Below are positions 1 to 7,086 of a DNA stretch of 8,764 bases, one piece after another. This stretch comes from JARDZI01 sp041639705 (lineage in GTDB: Bacteria > Bacillota > Clostridia > Clostridiales > Caloramatoraceae): NCBI GenBank assembly GCA_041639705.1, contig JBEQBT010000137.1, positions 1 to 8,764 on the forward strand. Direction: 5' to 3'. Below the pieces are notes generated by a model. The model searched no databases, was not told the origin of the DNA, and saw only the letters and a program-made list of their open reading frames with translations. Numbering within the stretch: position 1 is the first letter of the stretch; each line of letters begins with the position of its first letter. Made by a program: the position numbers and the translations under genes.

Positions 1-197
1 CCAAACTGTTTGGGATGCCTTGCTGATATTAGCTGACCAATAATAGTAAAAACAAGTGCAGCAAACAGATCTGGTATTACGGTACGTTCCACCCTACCTA
101 GACTATCTATTGTTGCACCAAGTATCTTGTCTTTGTTCTTTAGGTACGAAATTTCAGTATCACCATAATCAAAAAACTTTGTCTTAACTGTAACCAT
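1..197 (-). pseudogene. HhH-GPD (AlkA-like) DNA glycosylase, 5' part, probably frameshifted, runs off the window
   Basis: Reading the minus strand from an ATG at 197 gives 65 codons with no stop. AGGAGA lies about 7 bases upstream of the ATG. The protein begins MVTVKTKFFDYG and contains DLFAALVFTIIGQLISA near residues 43-59, which resembles the start of the catalytic helical domain of AlkA-type 3-methyladenine glycosylases (usual form Lv..IvgQqiS.KAA.tvW). These enzymes remove alkylated bases in base-excision repair. After ISA the frame reads RHPKQF, unlike the family. Adding one T to the TT at 20-21 gives K-A-S-Q-T-V-W, the expected family continuation, right to base 1. The copy therefore appears to have lost one base, through mutation or sequencing error. 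The catalytic Asp and helix-hairpin-helix lie outside the window. Family assignment is fairly sure; pseudogene status depends on the single-base call. Confidence 0.7.
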
Positions 198-340
198 ATA
201 TTTTCTCCTGTTCTACCAGTTTCTCCTTTGCATCAATACAACTAGATACATTAAACTCCCTTTATAATTTTTGCAAAGTCATTCTTATCTTCTTTCCTAT
301 CAAATGCCCTCCATATCATATTATACCTTACCATTTTTGC

Positions 341-541
341 CTATTCAATTAACTTATAAATACCATTTTCCCTTTTGAATATGTTAAGTCCCACCATTTC
401 TCTCCTAATTGTACAGAAATCATCATGAAAATCAATAATAATTATGCTAATATTCCTTTCAGTTTGCATATCCTTTTCCGGCTTTACTATATTAATCAAA
501 TTCTTTAAGCTTAATGAAAGCATATCATCAAAAATAATTGT
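341..541 (-). pseudogene. DUF2087-like domain remnant
   Basis: A short minus-strand reading frame is open from 541 to a TAG at 341-343, with its first ATG at 523. Its last 45 or so residues include QTERNISIIIIDFHDDF followed by CTIRREMV and RENGIY. This resembles the core of DUF2087 (EREVN.ii..FHDDFatlRRelv....l.R.nGiYw), a small domain often attached to ArsR-type helix-turn-helix regulators. There is no convincing ribosome binding site ahead of the ATG at 523, and the N-terminal part of the usual domain or host protein is missing, with a stop at 542-544. I therefore read it as a decayed fragment rather than a working gene. A small free-standing DUF2087 protein is possible. The domain match is from memory of the family pattern. 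Confidence 0.45.
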
Positions 542-569
542 TTAATTTTTCAAATAATAGGTATATAAT
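541..569 (+). promoter_or_regulatory. Probable promoter of the gntR gene
   Basis: A perfect TATAAT lies at 564-569. The -35 region is weak: TTTAAT at 541-546 gives a 17-base spacer. Transcription would start around 576, so the palindrome at 585-597 would fall just downstream of the start site. Confidence 0.5.
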
Positions 570-584
570 GAAATTAACATTTTG

Positions 585-597
585 GTGGTATTACCAC
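585..597 (+). promoter_or_regulatory. FadR-type GntR operator palindrome
   Basis: GTGGTATTACCAC is a perfect inverted repeat: 6-base arms around a single central T. Its core TGGTATTACCA (586-596) fits the published consensus for the FadR branch of GntR regulators (TNGTNNNACNA) at every fixed position. It sits between the TATAAT at 564-569 and the regulator's ATG at 618, where a bound repressor would block early transcription. The inference is that the adjacent GntR/FCD protein controls itself, and possibly the downstream operon by read-through. Confidence 0.65.
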
Positions 598-617
598 AGC
601 CTAATACGGAGGAAAAG

Positions 618-1331
618 ATGAATGAAAATATAAACAAAGATAGCCTGAAAAATCAATTTGTACAAAGGTTTGAATCTGATATTATATCAGGTAAGCTTTC
701 TGTAGGTGATAAAATCCCCCCCGAAAGAGAGTTATCTTTAATGATGGGGATGAGTCGTACTATTGTACATAGCGGAATGGTAGAATTGACTGCAAAAGGC
801 CTTATCCAAGTAAATCCCCGTAAAGGCTATGTGGTCAATGATTATCGTAGAGAGGGCACTGCAGCAGTACTGGATTCTTTAATGAAATATAAAGAAGATA
901 TAATGGATAAAAATCTACTCAGAAGCATTCTTGATACTCGTTTCCTTATAGAAGTAGAATGTGTTCGTCTTGCAGTTCAAAACAATCAAAAAGATAATTT
1001 TGACAACATTTCTGAAATTATAGAGACTGAAAAATCAGTAACCTATAATAATATCGAGCAAATCATAAAGCTGGACTTCGATTTCCACCATCGCATTGCA
1101 CTAGCATCGGGTAATATATTTTATCCACTTATAATAAAATCCTTTGAAGTTACCTATAAGAATTATACACAAATATTTTTCAGAGACGAGTCTGTAGTAC
1201 CTTATGTATTTGATATGCATGAGCAAATTCTACAAGCCTTTCTTAATAAAGATGAACACCTTTCTGTTGAGTTAATGCAAACACTTCTTAAACACGGTGA
1301 AAAGCACTTGCTTGAATATATAAATAAATAG
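618..1331 (+). CDS. GntR-family transcriptional regulator, FadR/FCD subfamily
   Basis: A 237-residue DNA-binding regulator, a normal length for this family. Residues about 10-75 form the winged helix-turn-helix, with the signature GDKIPPERELS at 30-40 and the recognition-helix region MSRTIVHSGMVEL. Residues about 95-230 form a helical FCD ligand domain. The FCD metal-site pattern is visible as D153, H157 (DFDFH), H201 (DMHEQIL) and H226. In this subfamily the metal and nearby residues usually bind a small carboxylic acid whose presence releases the operator. The ATG at 618 is chosen because GGAGG at 608-612 lies directly ahead of it; the frame stays open back to a TTG at 582, but that start would lie on the operator side with no ribosome site. 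The gene lies 70 bases ahead of the glycyl radical enzyme in the same direction, with no strong terminator between, so it is the likely local regulator. The ligand is unknown. Confidence 0.9.
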   Translation: MNENINKDSLKNQFVQRFESDIISGKLSVGDKIPPERELSLMMGMSRTIVHSGMVELTAKGLIQVNPRKGYVVNDYRREGTAAVLDSLMKYKEDIMDKNLLRSILDTRFLIEVECVRLAVQNNQKDNFDNISEIIETEKSVTYNNIEQIIKLDFDFHHRIALASGNIFYPLIIKSFEVTYKNYTQIFFRDESVVPYVFDMHEQILQAFLNKDEHLSVELMQTLLKHGEKHLLEYINK

Positions 1332-1358
1332 TTTCACTCAAATGTGAGCTTTTATAAT
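1331..1358 (+). promoter_or_regulatory. Possible second promoter ahead of the glycyl radical enzyme
   Basis: TATAAT lies at 1353-1358 in the 70-base gap after gntR. The -35 is poor (GTTTCA at 1331-1336, 16-base spacer). TAGTTTCACTC at 1329-1339, overlapping the -35, matches the FadR-type operator consensus at all but the last fixed base, so weak regulation by the upstream GntR protein is conceivable. I see no clear terminator here, so read-through from the gntR promoter is also possible. Confidence 0.35.
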
Positions 1359-1401
1359 ACTCAAATATTTATTACTACAAAAATCAAGAGGAGGGAGAAA
1401 A

Positions 1402-3909
1402 ATGACAGAGGTTAGAAAACAATCCATAAAGGAACCTAAAAATCTTACTCCAAGAATAAAGTGGCTGAGGGACTATTTTTTCAAGGGTGTTGAAAGAAAA
1501 TGGAACAACGAATTTTCTTGTTTTACCACAGGAACACCATGGGATATGCAGTATGATGAGATCACCTACTACATCGTACCTGAAACTTATCCATTTCTTC
1601 AAACATTTAACTCATCCATTCATCAAAATGCTGACACAATTCCATTACCGAAGAACTTCTGGAACTTAAGTTTACCAGAAAGAAGGGCATGGTTCATTCG
1701 TGAAGCAATGGTTAACCATGTACCACAAGAAATATTACCAGGGGATTTACTTGCTGGAGCACGATTTAATCTTATGGCATCACGCTGTTTTACAGAGTCT
1801 GAAGCAAAGGCGCGTAATGGAGTTATAAATGGTAAGGATGGAGCCCGAGCTAAAGTAAAATGGTTTCACAATCACGGCTATGGTAACTGCGGTGCAACGA
1901 ACGGACATTTAATACCTAATTATGCTACAGTACTAAAAATCGGTTTTAAGGGGATTCATCAGGAGCTTGAAGCAAATTACAACAAACTTTCCAATGAAGA
2001 AAAAAAGGGAAGTAAGGGAAACACACTTAGGAGTATGATGATCTCAGCTACCATGCCAATGGAGCTTGCTTCTAAATATTCAGACTTGTGCCAAGAGATG
2101 GCATTGCAAGAAAGAGATGAAATTCGTAAAAAAGAACTATTTGAAATGAGTAGGAATCTGAAGGTAGTCCCATGGGAGCCAGCCAGGAATTTTTGGGAAG
2201 CAATACAGTCATTATGGCTTACTCATATGCTGGTAATGTCTGATGAAAACTATCCAGGTCCTGGAGTATCCTTTGGACGAATTGACCAGTACCTTCTTCC
2301 CTACTTTGAAAAATCGTTGGTAGAAGGAATGGATAGAGCATTTGCCAAAGAGATACTAGGATGCTTTTGGGTCCACTGTAACACTGCATATGATGCAATG
2401 ATTAGGGTAGGTGCAAATCAAGGAATTACAGCAGGATATGGACAGCTTATTAACCTTTCAGGTATGGGAAAAGACGGTAAGGATATGACTAATGAACTGA
2501 CTTACTTGTTCCTTGAGGTTGTTGATGAAATGAGTCCTATTTTAGAACCGAAGCCTAATGTAAGGCTTCATAGGAACTCACCTGATGAGCTGCTTGACAG
2601 GATAGTTGATATGGTAGCAGAAAGCCAGGGAGCTCCATTTATACTTAATTTCGATGAAAGATCTATGGCAGGCTTGCTTAGAGAAGCTAAATTGTCAGGT
2701 AATGAGCATTTCATTAATGAAGATAATGTGTTTGATTATGCAGCTGTTGGATGCCTTGAAAATACAATGGCAGGCAATGACCGTTCCGGAACTGTGGATA
2801 ACAACTTGAATCTACTGAAGGCGGTAGAATTAGTTTTAAATAACGGTAAAGACTTGGTACCCTACGTGGATGATATGACTGACAAGGTAGATCCTATCAG
2901 CCAGGATGGTCCTCAAACAGGTGAGATAAAACTACTTAACACATGGGAGGAGTTTTGGAAGGCATATGAAGTTCAAACGGAATATATAGTTAATAGCTGT
3001 GCTAATTTATATGAGATTACAGATGCACTCAGGGCAAAATTCTGTCCCACACCTTACCTATCATGTCTTGTAAAAGGCTGCGGGGATAAAGCTTTGGATA
3101 TTACACAGGGTGGTCCGGAGCTTAGCTTCACTACCATCGAAGGTGTTACCTTTGCTACAACTGTGGATTCACTTTTGGCTATCAAATACTTGGTCTATGA
3201 TAAAAAGGAATGTACATTGGAGGAGCTTTCTGCTGCACTTAAGGATAACTGGATTGGCCATGAAATACTCCAGGCAAAGGCTAAAAATCGTGCGTCAAAA
3301 TATGGCCAAGACAATGATGATGCAGATGAAATGGCAAGAAGAGTCATGGATACCTGGACTAGTGAGGTCTGGAAGCACAGTACGAAGACCACACAAAGAA
3401 GATTTAGGCCAGGTATGCTTAGCTGGAACTATTGGGTAGGTGATGGTTATATAATGGCAGCCAGCGCAGATGGAAGATCAAAGGGTCAGTTTTTATCCAA
3501 TGCTATTTGTCCTTCCAATGGAACTGATATTAATGGTCCAACTGCTAATTCAAACTCAGTTGGTAAATCCCTTGGTGGTAAAGTAATTGAAGACAAGGGA
3601 GATTATAAAGGTTATTTGAATTCCCTGCCTAATGGAGCCAGCCATACAATAACCTTTAACCCTTCCATGATGAGAGATAAGGAACACAAATCAAAATTCA
3701 AAGCCTTTTTAAGAGGTTATACAGAAAACGGAGGTACAGCTCTTCAAATAAACGTTTTGGATTCTGCAATGCTAGTTGATGCTCAAAAGCATCCTAATGA
3801 TTATCGGAATCTTTTAGTTCGTGTTACAGGCTACAATGCCTACTTCACCAGCATTGGCAAAGAGCTGCAGGATGAAATTATTGCAAGAGAAAGTCATAAG
3901 CAGTTCTAA
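1402..3909 (+). CDS. Glycyl radical enzyme, arylacetate-decarboxylase-like, substrate unassigned
   Basis: An 835-residue glycyl radical enzyme of the pyruvate-formate-lyase superfamily. The C-terminal radical loop reads RVTGYNAYF with the radical glycine at G810, 26 residues from the end. The thiyl-radical cysteine is C451 in VGCLEN, with E453 completing the Cys-x-Glu motif. The family motif GHLIPNY is at 168-174. GCLE is the form I recall from 4-hydroxyphenylacetate decarboxylase; diol dehydratases, choline lyase and hydroxyproline dehydratase normally have GCVEP. In the segment before DSLLAIKYLVYD, E580 aligns with Glu637 of that decarboxylase, where the dehydratases usually have Gln. The His that contacts the substrate hydroxyl in that enzyme (His536) seems to be Asn467 here. 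No small HpdC-like subunit gene is present. There is no N-terminal targeting extension and no microcompartment gene nearby, so it should act in the cytosol. RBS GAGGAGGG precedes the ATG. The superfamily is certain. A decarboxylase of an aryl- or similar acetate is the best guess; phenylacetate- or indoleacetate-type is possible, and a new specificity cannot be excluded. Confidence 0.9.
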   Translation: MTEVRKQSIKEPKNLTPRIKWLRDYFFKGVERKWNNEFSCFTTGTPWDMQYDEITYYIVPETYPFLQTFNSSIHQNADTIPLPKNFWNLSLPERRAWFIREAMVNHVPQEILPGDLLAGARFNLMASRCFTESEAKARNGVINGKDGARAKVKWFHNHGYGNCGATNGHLIPNYATVLKIGFKGIHQELEANYNKLSNEEKKGSKGNTLRSMMISATMPMELASKYSDLCQEMALQERDEIRKKELFEMSRNLKVVPWEPARNFWEAIQSLWLTHMLVMSDENYPGPGVSFGRIDQYLLPYFEKSLVEGMDRAFAKEILGCFWVHCNTAYDAMIRVGANQGITAGYGQLINLSGMGKDGKDMTNELTYLFLEVVDEMSPILEPKPNVRLHRNSPDELLDRIVDMVAESQGAPFILNFDERSMAGLLREAKLSGNEHFINEDNVFDYAAVGCLENTMAGNDRSGTVDNNLNLLKAVELVLNNGKDLVPYVDDMTDKVDPISQDGPQTGEIKLLNTWEEFWKAYEVQTEYIVNSCANLYEITDALRAKFCPTPYLSCLVKGCGDKALDITQGGPELSFTTIEGVTFATTVDSLLAIKYLVYDKKECTLEELSAALKDNWIGHEILQAKAKNRASKYGQDNDDADEMARRVMDTWTSEVWKHSTKTTQRRFRPGMLSWNYWVGDGYIMAASADGRSKGQFLSNAICPSNGTDINGPTANSNSVGKSLGGKVIEDKGDYKGYLNSLPNGASHTITFNPSMMRDKEHKSKFKAFLRGYTENGGTALQINVLDSAMLVDAQKHPNDYRNLLVRVTGYNAYFTSIGKELQDEIIARESHKQF

Positions 3910-3936
3910 GTAAAAATCAGAAATAGGAGAAAAGCA

Positions 3937-4908
3937 ATGAAGGATAAACTGGGAACAGTACTAAACATTCAAAGGATGTCCACAGAGGATGGTCCAGGAC
4001 TTCGTACAACTATTTTTTTAAAGGGATGTACCTTAAGCTGTGGCTGGTGTCATAATCCAGAGAGCATCTCATTCAAGAGAGAGCTCCATTGGATTGAATC
4101 CAGATGCATAGGTTGTAAAAGCTGTATAAAAGCATGCAGCAACCAGGCAATTAAACTTGGACCATATGGTATAGATATAGATACTAATATGTGTAAGCAT
4201 TGTTTTGCATGCCAAAGCTCCTGCCCTACTATGGCTTTGGAAATTAAAGGTCAGGAATGGAGTGTTAGTGATTTAGCTAAGGAAGCTATTAAAGATGCTG
4301 CATATTTTGGACCTGCAGGTGGTGTTACTGTGTCTGGGGGAGAAGCAACGGCACAGCCTGAATTTACACTAGCACTTTTCAAAGAACTAAAAGCAGCTGG
4401 AATTAATACTGCATTAGATACCTGCGGTATGTGCAGAGAGGAAGCTCTGTTGTCAATACTTCCCTATACTGATTTAGTTTTATATGATCTTAAGTTGATG
4501 GACTGTGAAGAGCATAAACTTCATACTGGAAAACCTAACGATCAAATAATAAATAATATAAACAAGATTGCTGCAGCTATTAGAAAGGATAACAAAGGGT
4601 GTGAGCTATGGATTCGAACACCACTTATTCCTGATGCAACGGCAAATGAAGAAAACATATTTGCAATAGGACAATTTATCAGCAGTAAAATTTCAGATGT
4701 TACCGAAAGGTGGGAGCTTTGTGCATTTAATAATCTATGTAAGGATAAATATAAGCGCTTGCATCTCACTTGGAAATATGAGAATACTGAACTTTTAACA
4801 AAAGAACAAATTGAAAAACTGCACAAAAAGGCAGTAGAAGCAGTAGAAGGTAAGTTGCCAGTCTATTGGTCTGGTGCAGCCAAATTGGAATCTAATCTTA
4901 GGGGGTGA
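3937..4908 (+). CDS. Glycyl radical enzyme activating enzyme (radical SAM, two extra 4Fe-4S clusters)
   Basis: A 323-residue activase that uses S-adenosylmethionine to make the glycyl radical on its partner, almost certainly the enzyme encoded just upstream. The radical-SAM cluster motif CTLSCGWC supplies C31, C35 and C38 (CxxxCxxC). A ferredoxin-like insert follows with two full cluster motifs: C57, C60, C63, C67 and C86, C89, C92, C96. The SAM-binding SGGE is at 133-136. This layout matches activases of the non-PFL glycyl radical enzymes (HpdA, BssD, CutD, PflC types), not the shorter PflA. The start ATG at 3937 has AGGAG at 3925-3929. It lies 27 bases after the radical enzyme's stop, so the two are cotranscribed. 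Activity needs a reduced electron donor such as ferredoxin or flavodoxin, and none is encoded here unless the next gene helps. Confidence 0.93.
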   Translation: MKDKLGTVLNIQRMSTEDGPGLRTTIFLKGCTLSCGWCHNPESISFKRELHWIESRCIGCKSCIKACSNQAIKLGPYGIDIDTNMCKHCFACQSSCPTMALEIKGQEWSVSDLAKEAIKDAAYFGPAGGVTVSGGEATAQPEFTLALFKELKAAGINTALDTCGMCREEALLSILPYTDLVLYDLKLMDCEEHKLHTGKPNDQIINNINKIAAAIRKDNKGCELWIRTPLIPDATANEENIFAIGQFISSKISDVTERWELCAFNNLCKDKYKRLHLTWKYENTELLTKEQIEKLHKKAVEAVEGKLPVYWSGAAKLESNLRG

Positions 4909-4912
4909 AGTA

Positions 4913-5749
4913 ATGAAAGATAAATTTCCACAGGACTTTATAAAGGAATCTGAAAAAACAATGAAAGTCGGTTTACTTGGAACAATTACAAAGGATAACA
5001 GACCTCACATATCCCTAATATGCTCATTACAAGCTAAAGGACAAGATGAACTAATATGGGGACAATTCATAGAGGGCATAAGCAAAAGCAATATCAAAAA
5101 TAATCCAAAGGCTGGTTTTTTGCTCATGAGTTTAAACAGAGAATATTGGAATGGAAGAGCTATTTGGAAAGGTTCGAAAACAGAAGGAACAGATTTTGAA
5201 ATGTTCAATAGCAAACCTATGTACAGATATAATTCTTATTTTGGTATTCATACTGTTCATTATATGAAATTACTTAACATATCTGAAAAGAAAATCATTA
5301 GTATTCCAAAGACAGTACTGGGTTTAGCCAGCACTTATATATCCAAGCCATTTATTAATGTTATAGATAAACCCATTTTAAAGCCACTTTCTTTGAAGCT
5401 AATCAATGCTTCTGGAAATCCAAAATTTATCTCATTCATTGATTCAGAAGGATTTCCTGTGATTTATCCAGTTATGCAGGCAATAGTAAAGAATACAAAC
5501 ACTGTATTATTTTCAAAACACCCAAATGCCTCCATATGGAATGATATAAAAGAGGGTTCTAAATTATCACTATTTGCACTTTCATTGGATATGGAAGATG
5601 TTGTAGTCAGTGGAACCTTTAAGGGATTTCAAACCACACTTACAGGTAAAACAGGTGTACTTGAAATTCAACGTGTGTATAACTCAATGCCTCCTAAAAT
5701 GGGATATATTTACCCCGAGGAACAGCTTTTACCAGTAAAGGAATTTTAG
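4913..5749 (+). CDS. Pyridoxamine-5'-phosphate-oxidase-like flavin-barrel protein, two repeated halves, function unknown
   Basis: A 278-residue protein that looks like two FMN-binding split-barrel units. The first (about 16-88) runs VGLLGTITKDNRPHISL ... FIEGISKSNIKNNPKAGFLLM. The second (about 170-240) repeats the plan as KFISFIDSEGFPVIYPV ... FSKHPNASIWNDIKEGSKLSL. These patterns are typical of the PNPOx-like fold, which includes flavin and heme proteins of many roles, so the reaction cannot be read from sequence. The start at 4913 is preferred over an in-frame upstream ATG at 4874 because that one lies inside the activase gene, while GGGGGTGA at 4901-4908 lies immediately ahead of 4913. 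The gap to the activase stop is only 4 bases, implying translational coupling. The context suggests a helper for the radical enzyme system, for example redox supply or oxygen/damage handling, but this is inference. Confidence 0.75.
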   Translation: MKDKFPQDFIKESEKTMKVGLLGTITKDNRPHISLICSLQAKGQDELIWGQFIEGISKSNIKNNPKAGFLLMSLNREYWNGRAIWKGSKTEGTDFEMFNSKPMYRYNSYFGIHTVHYMKLLNISEKKIISIPKTVLGLASTYISKPFINVIDKPILKPLSLKLINASGNPKFISFIDSEGFPVIYPVMQAIVKNTNTVLFSKHPNASIWNDIKEGSKLSLFALSLDMEDVVVSGTFKGFQTTLTGKTGVLEIQRVYNSMPPKMGYIYPEEQLLPVKEF

Positions 5750-5787
5750 GCGGTATATTATTATAAACATTATAATTATAGTCAAAA

Positions 5788-5821
5788 GTTAAGCAGGGCT
5801 AAAATAGTAGCTCTGCTTAAC
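5788..5821. terminator. Hairpin terminator between convergent genes
   Basis: GTTAAGCAGGGCT (5788-5800) pairs with AGCTCTGCTTAAC (5809-5821): 13 pairs including one G-U, around an 8-base loop. On the minus strand it is followed at once by TTTTGAC, so it fits an intrinsic terminator for the alcohol dehydrogenase gene. On the plus strand no U-tract follows, so termination of the glycyl radical operon here is less certain. Confidence 0.7.
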
Positions 5822-5872
5822 AATACAAACTGCCAGATTCTATTCTCATTAAAAGTAGAATACTAAATTGAA

Positions 5873-7036
5873 TTAAAAGGAAGCCTTAAAAATATTTAAA
5901 ACATCCTGTGTATCAAGAGACTTGAAGTTTCCTACCTTGCCAAATCTAGTGGCTTGTTCTGCCATCTTTTCTAGTTTATCTTCTTTGATTCCAACCTCTC
6001 TTAGGTTTGAAGGAATTCCTAAAGAAATAAAATATTCTTTTGTTTTTTCTATAGCTTTGTTAGCTATTTGATATTTATCTTGATTTTCATCAATATTCCA
6101 AACATTAATACCATACTCTACAAAATTGACTAATGTAGTATCATCTAAAACATATTTCATCCATTGAGGAGTTAAAATTGCTAAACCTACACCGTGAGTA
6201 ATATCATAAAATGCACTTAGCTCATGTTCCATTGGGTGAACACTCCATTTTGATGCTTTTCCATAACTTAATACACCATTAATAGCAAGGCTTGAAGCCC
6301 ACATTAAATTAGCTCTTGCTTCATAATTTTCAGGCTCTTCTATAGCAATTTTCCCATACTTTATACAAGTTTTTAAAAGTGCCTCTGCCATTCTATTTTG
6401 TAAAAATGCTTCTTTTGTCTTTTCAAAATAAACCTCAAAAATATGGCTCATTATATCTGCTGTACCTGCAGCAATTTGATTCTTTGGTACTGAAAAAGTA
6501 TATGTAGGATCTAATATTGAAAATTTAGGAGCCATATCTGGATGTCCAGTTCCTAATTTTTCATTAGTATTCATATTTGTAATAACAGCTCCAGCGTCCA
6601 TTTCTGAGCCAGTAGCAGATAAGGTTAATATTGATGCAATAGGAAGCACCTTACTGATTTTTTTTGAATCAGCAACAATATCCCAAGCATCTCCTTCATA
6701 ATAACGTGCTGCGGCTACTACCTTTGCACAGTCAATAGAGCTCCCACCTCCGACAGCTAATACTATATCAATGGAATTCATTTTGCAAAGCTCAGCGCCT
6801 TTTCTAACAGTTTCAATTCTCGGATTTGGTTCTACTCCAGAAAGCTCCCAATAGCTGATGTTTTGTTCATTTAATATACTTACAACTTTATCATAGATAC
6901 CATTTCTTTTTATACTTCCACTACCATACACTAACAACACTTTGTTACCATATTCCTTTAATTGATTCCCAAGTACATTAATTTTATCCTTTCCAAAGAA
7001 TATTTTGGTTGGAATTGAATAATTAAAATTTAGCAT
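5873..7036 (-). CDS. bdhA: NAD(P)H-dependent iron-type alcohol dehydrogenase, butanol dehydrogenase (BdhA/YqhD) class
   Basis: A 387-residue group III (iron-containing) alcohol dehydrogenase that reduces aldehydes such as butyraldehyde to alcohols in fermentation. From memory it matches Clostridium acetobutylicum BdhA/BdhB along its whole length (389-390 residues), for example KRNGIYD, SGVEPNPRI, ILTLSATGSEMD and HPMEHELSAFYDITHGVG. The nucleotide-site GGGSSIDC is at 96-103. Metal ligands D194, H198, H267 and H281 fall at the same numbers as in E. coli YqhD. The ATG at 7036 is chosen over an in-frame GTG at 7045 because GAGGAG at 7045-7050 (minus strand) is 8 bases ahead of the ATG but abuts the GTG. 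It is transcribed toward the radical-enzyme operon and has its own unit; a functional link is not required. Its upstream region is only about 85 bases before the insertion sequence begins. The exact aldehyde substrate is not determined by sequence. Confidence 0.93.
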   Translation of the reverse strand: MLNFNYSIPTKIFFGKDKINVLGNQLKEYGNKVLLVYGSGSIKRNGIYDKVVSILNEQNISYWELSGVEPNPRIETVRKGAELCKMNSIDIVLAVGGGSSIDCAKVVAAARYYEGDAWDIVADSKKISKVLPIASILTLSATGSEMDAGAVITNMNTNEKLGTGHPDMAPKFSILDPTYTFSVPKNQIAAGTADIMSHIFEVYFEKTKEAFLQNRMAEALLKTCIKYGKIAIEEPENYEARANLMWASSLAINGVLSYGKASKWSVHPMEHELSAFYDITHGVGLAILTPQWMKYVLDDTTLVNFVEYGINVWNIDENQDKYQIANKAIEKTKEYFISLGIPSNLREVGIKEDKLEKMAEQATRFGKVGNFKSLDTQDVLNIFKASF

Positions 7037-7086
7037 AACACTCACTCCTCGTATAATAAATTTAGCAGTCGATTTAAGATCAATTA

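Noticed and set aside
198..340. Short minus-strand frames between the DUF2087 remnant and the glycosylase start, including a 27-codon frame and a stretch reading as EFNVSSCIDAKEKLVEQEK
   Set aside because: They look vaguely protein-like and may be shredded coding sequence, but they lie in different frames, are under 30 residues and match no family I recognise.
1332..1350. CTCA-AATG-TGAG hairpin after gntR as a terminator
   Set aside because: The stem is only 4 pairs and is not followed by a proper U-tract, so read-through into the next gene is likely.
1402..3909. Benzylsuccinate-synthase-type (fumarate-adding) enzyme
   Set aside because: Those enzymes lack Cys-x-Glu at the thiyl site and come with small subunits; here CLE is present and no small-subunit gene is seen.
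1402..5749. Bacterial microcompartment locus
   Set aside because: No shell protein gene is present and the enzyme has no N-terminal encapsulation extension.
5837..5862. ATTCTA/TAGAAT inverted repeat after the main terminator
   Set aside because: A 6-pair AT-rich stem with a long loop and no U-tract; likely chance in AT-rich DNA.
1402..7036. A glycerol or propanediol dehydratase pathway: glycyl radical enzyme plus iron-type alcohol dehydrogenase
   Set aside because: The enzyme has GCLE with Glu580 rather than GCVEP with Gln, and the alcohol dehydrogenase is convergent and of the butanol (BdhA) type rather than part of the operon.
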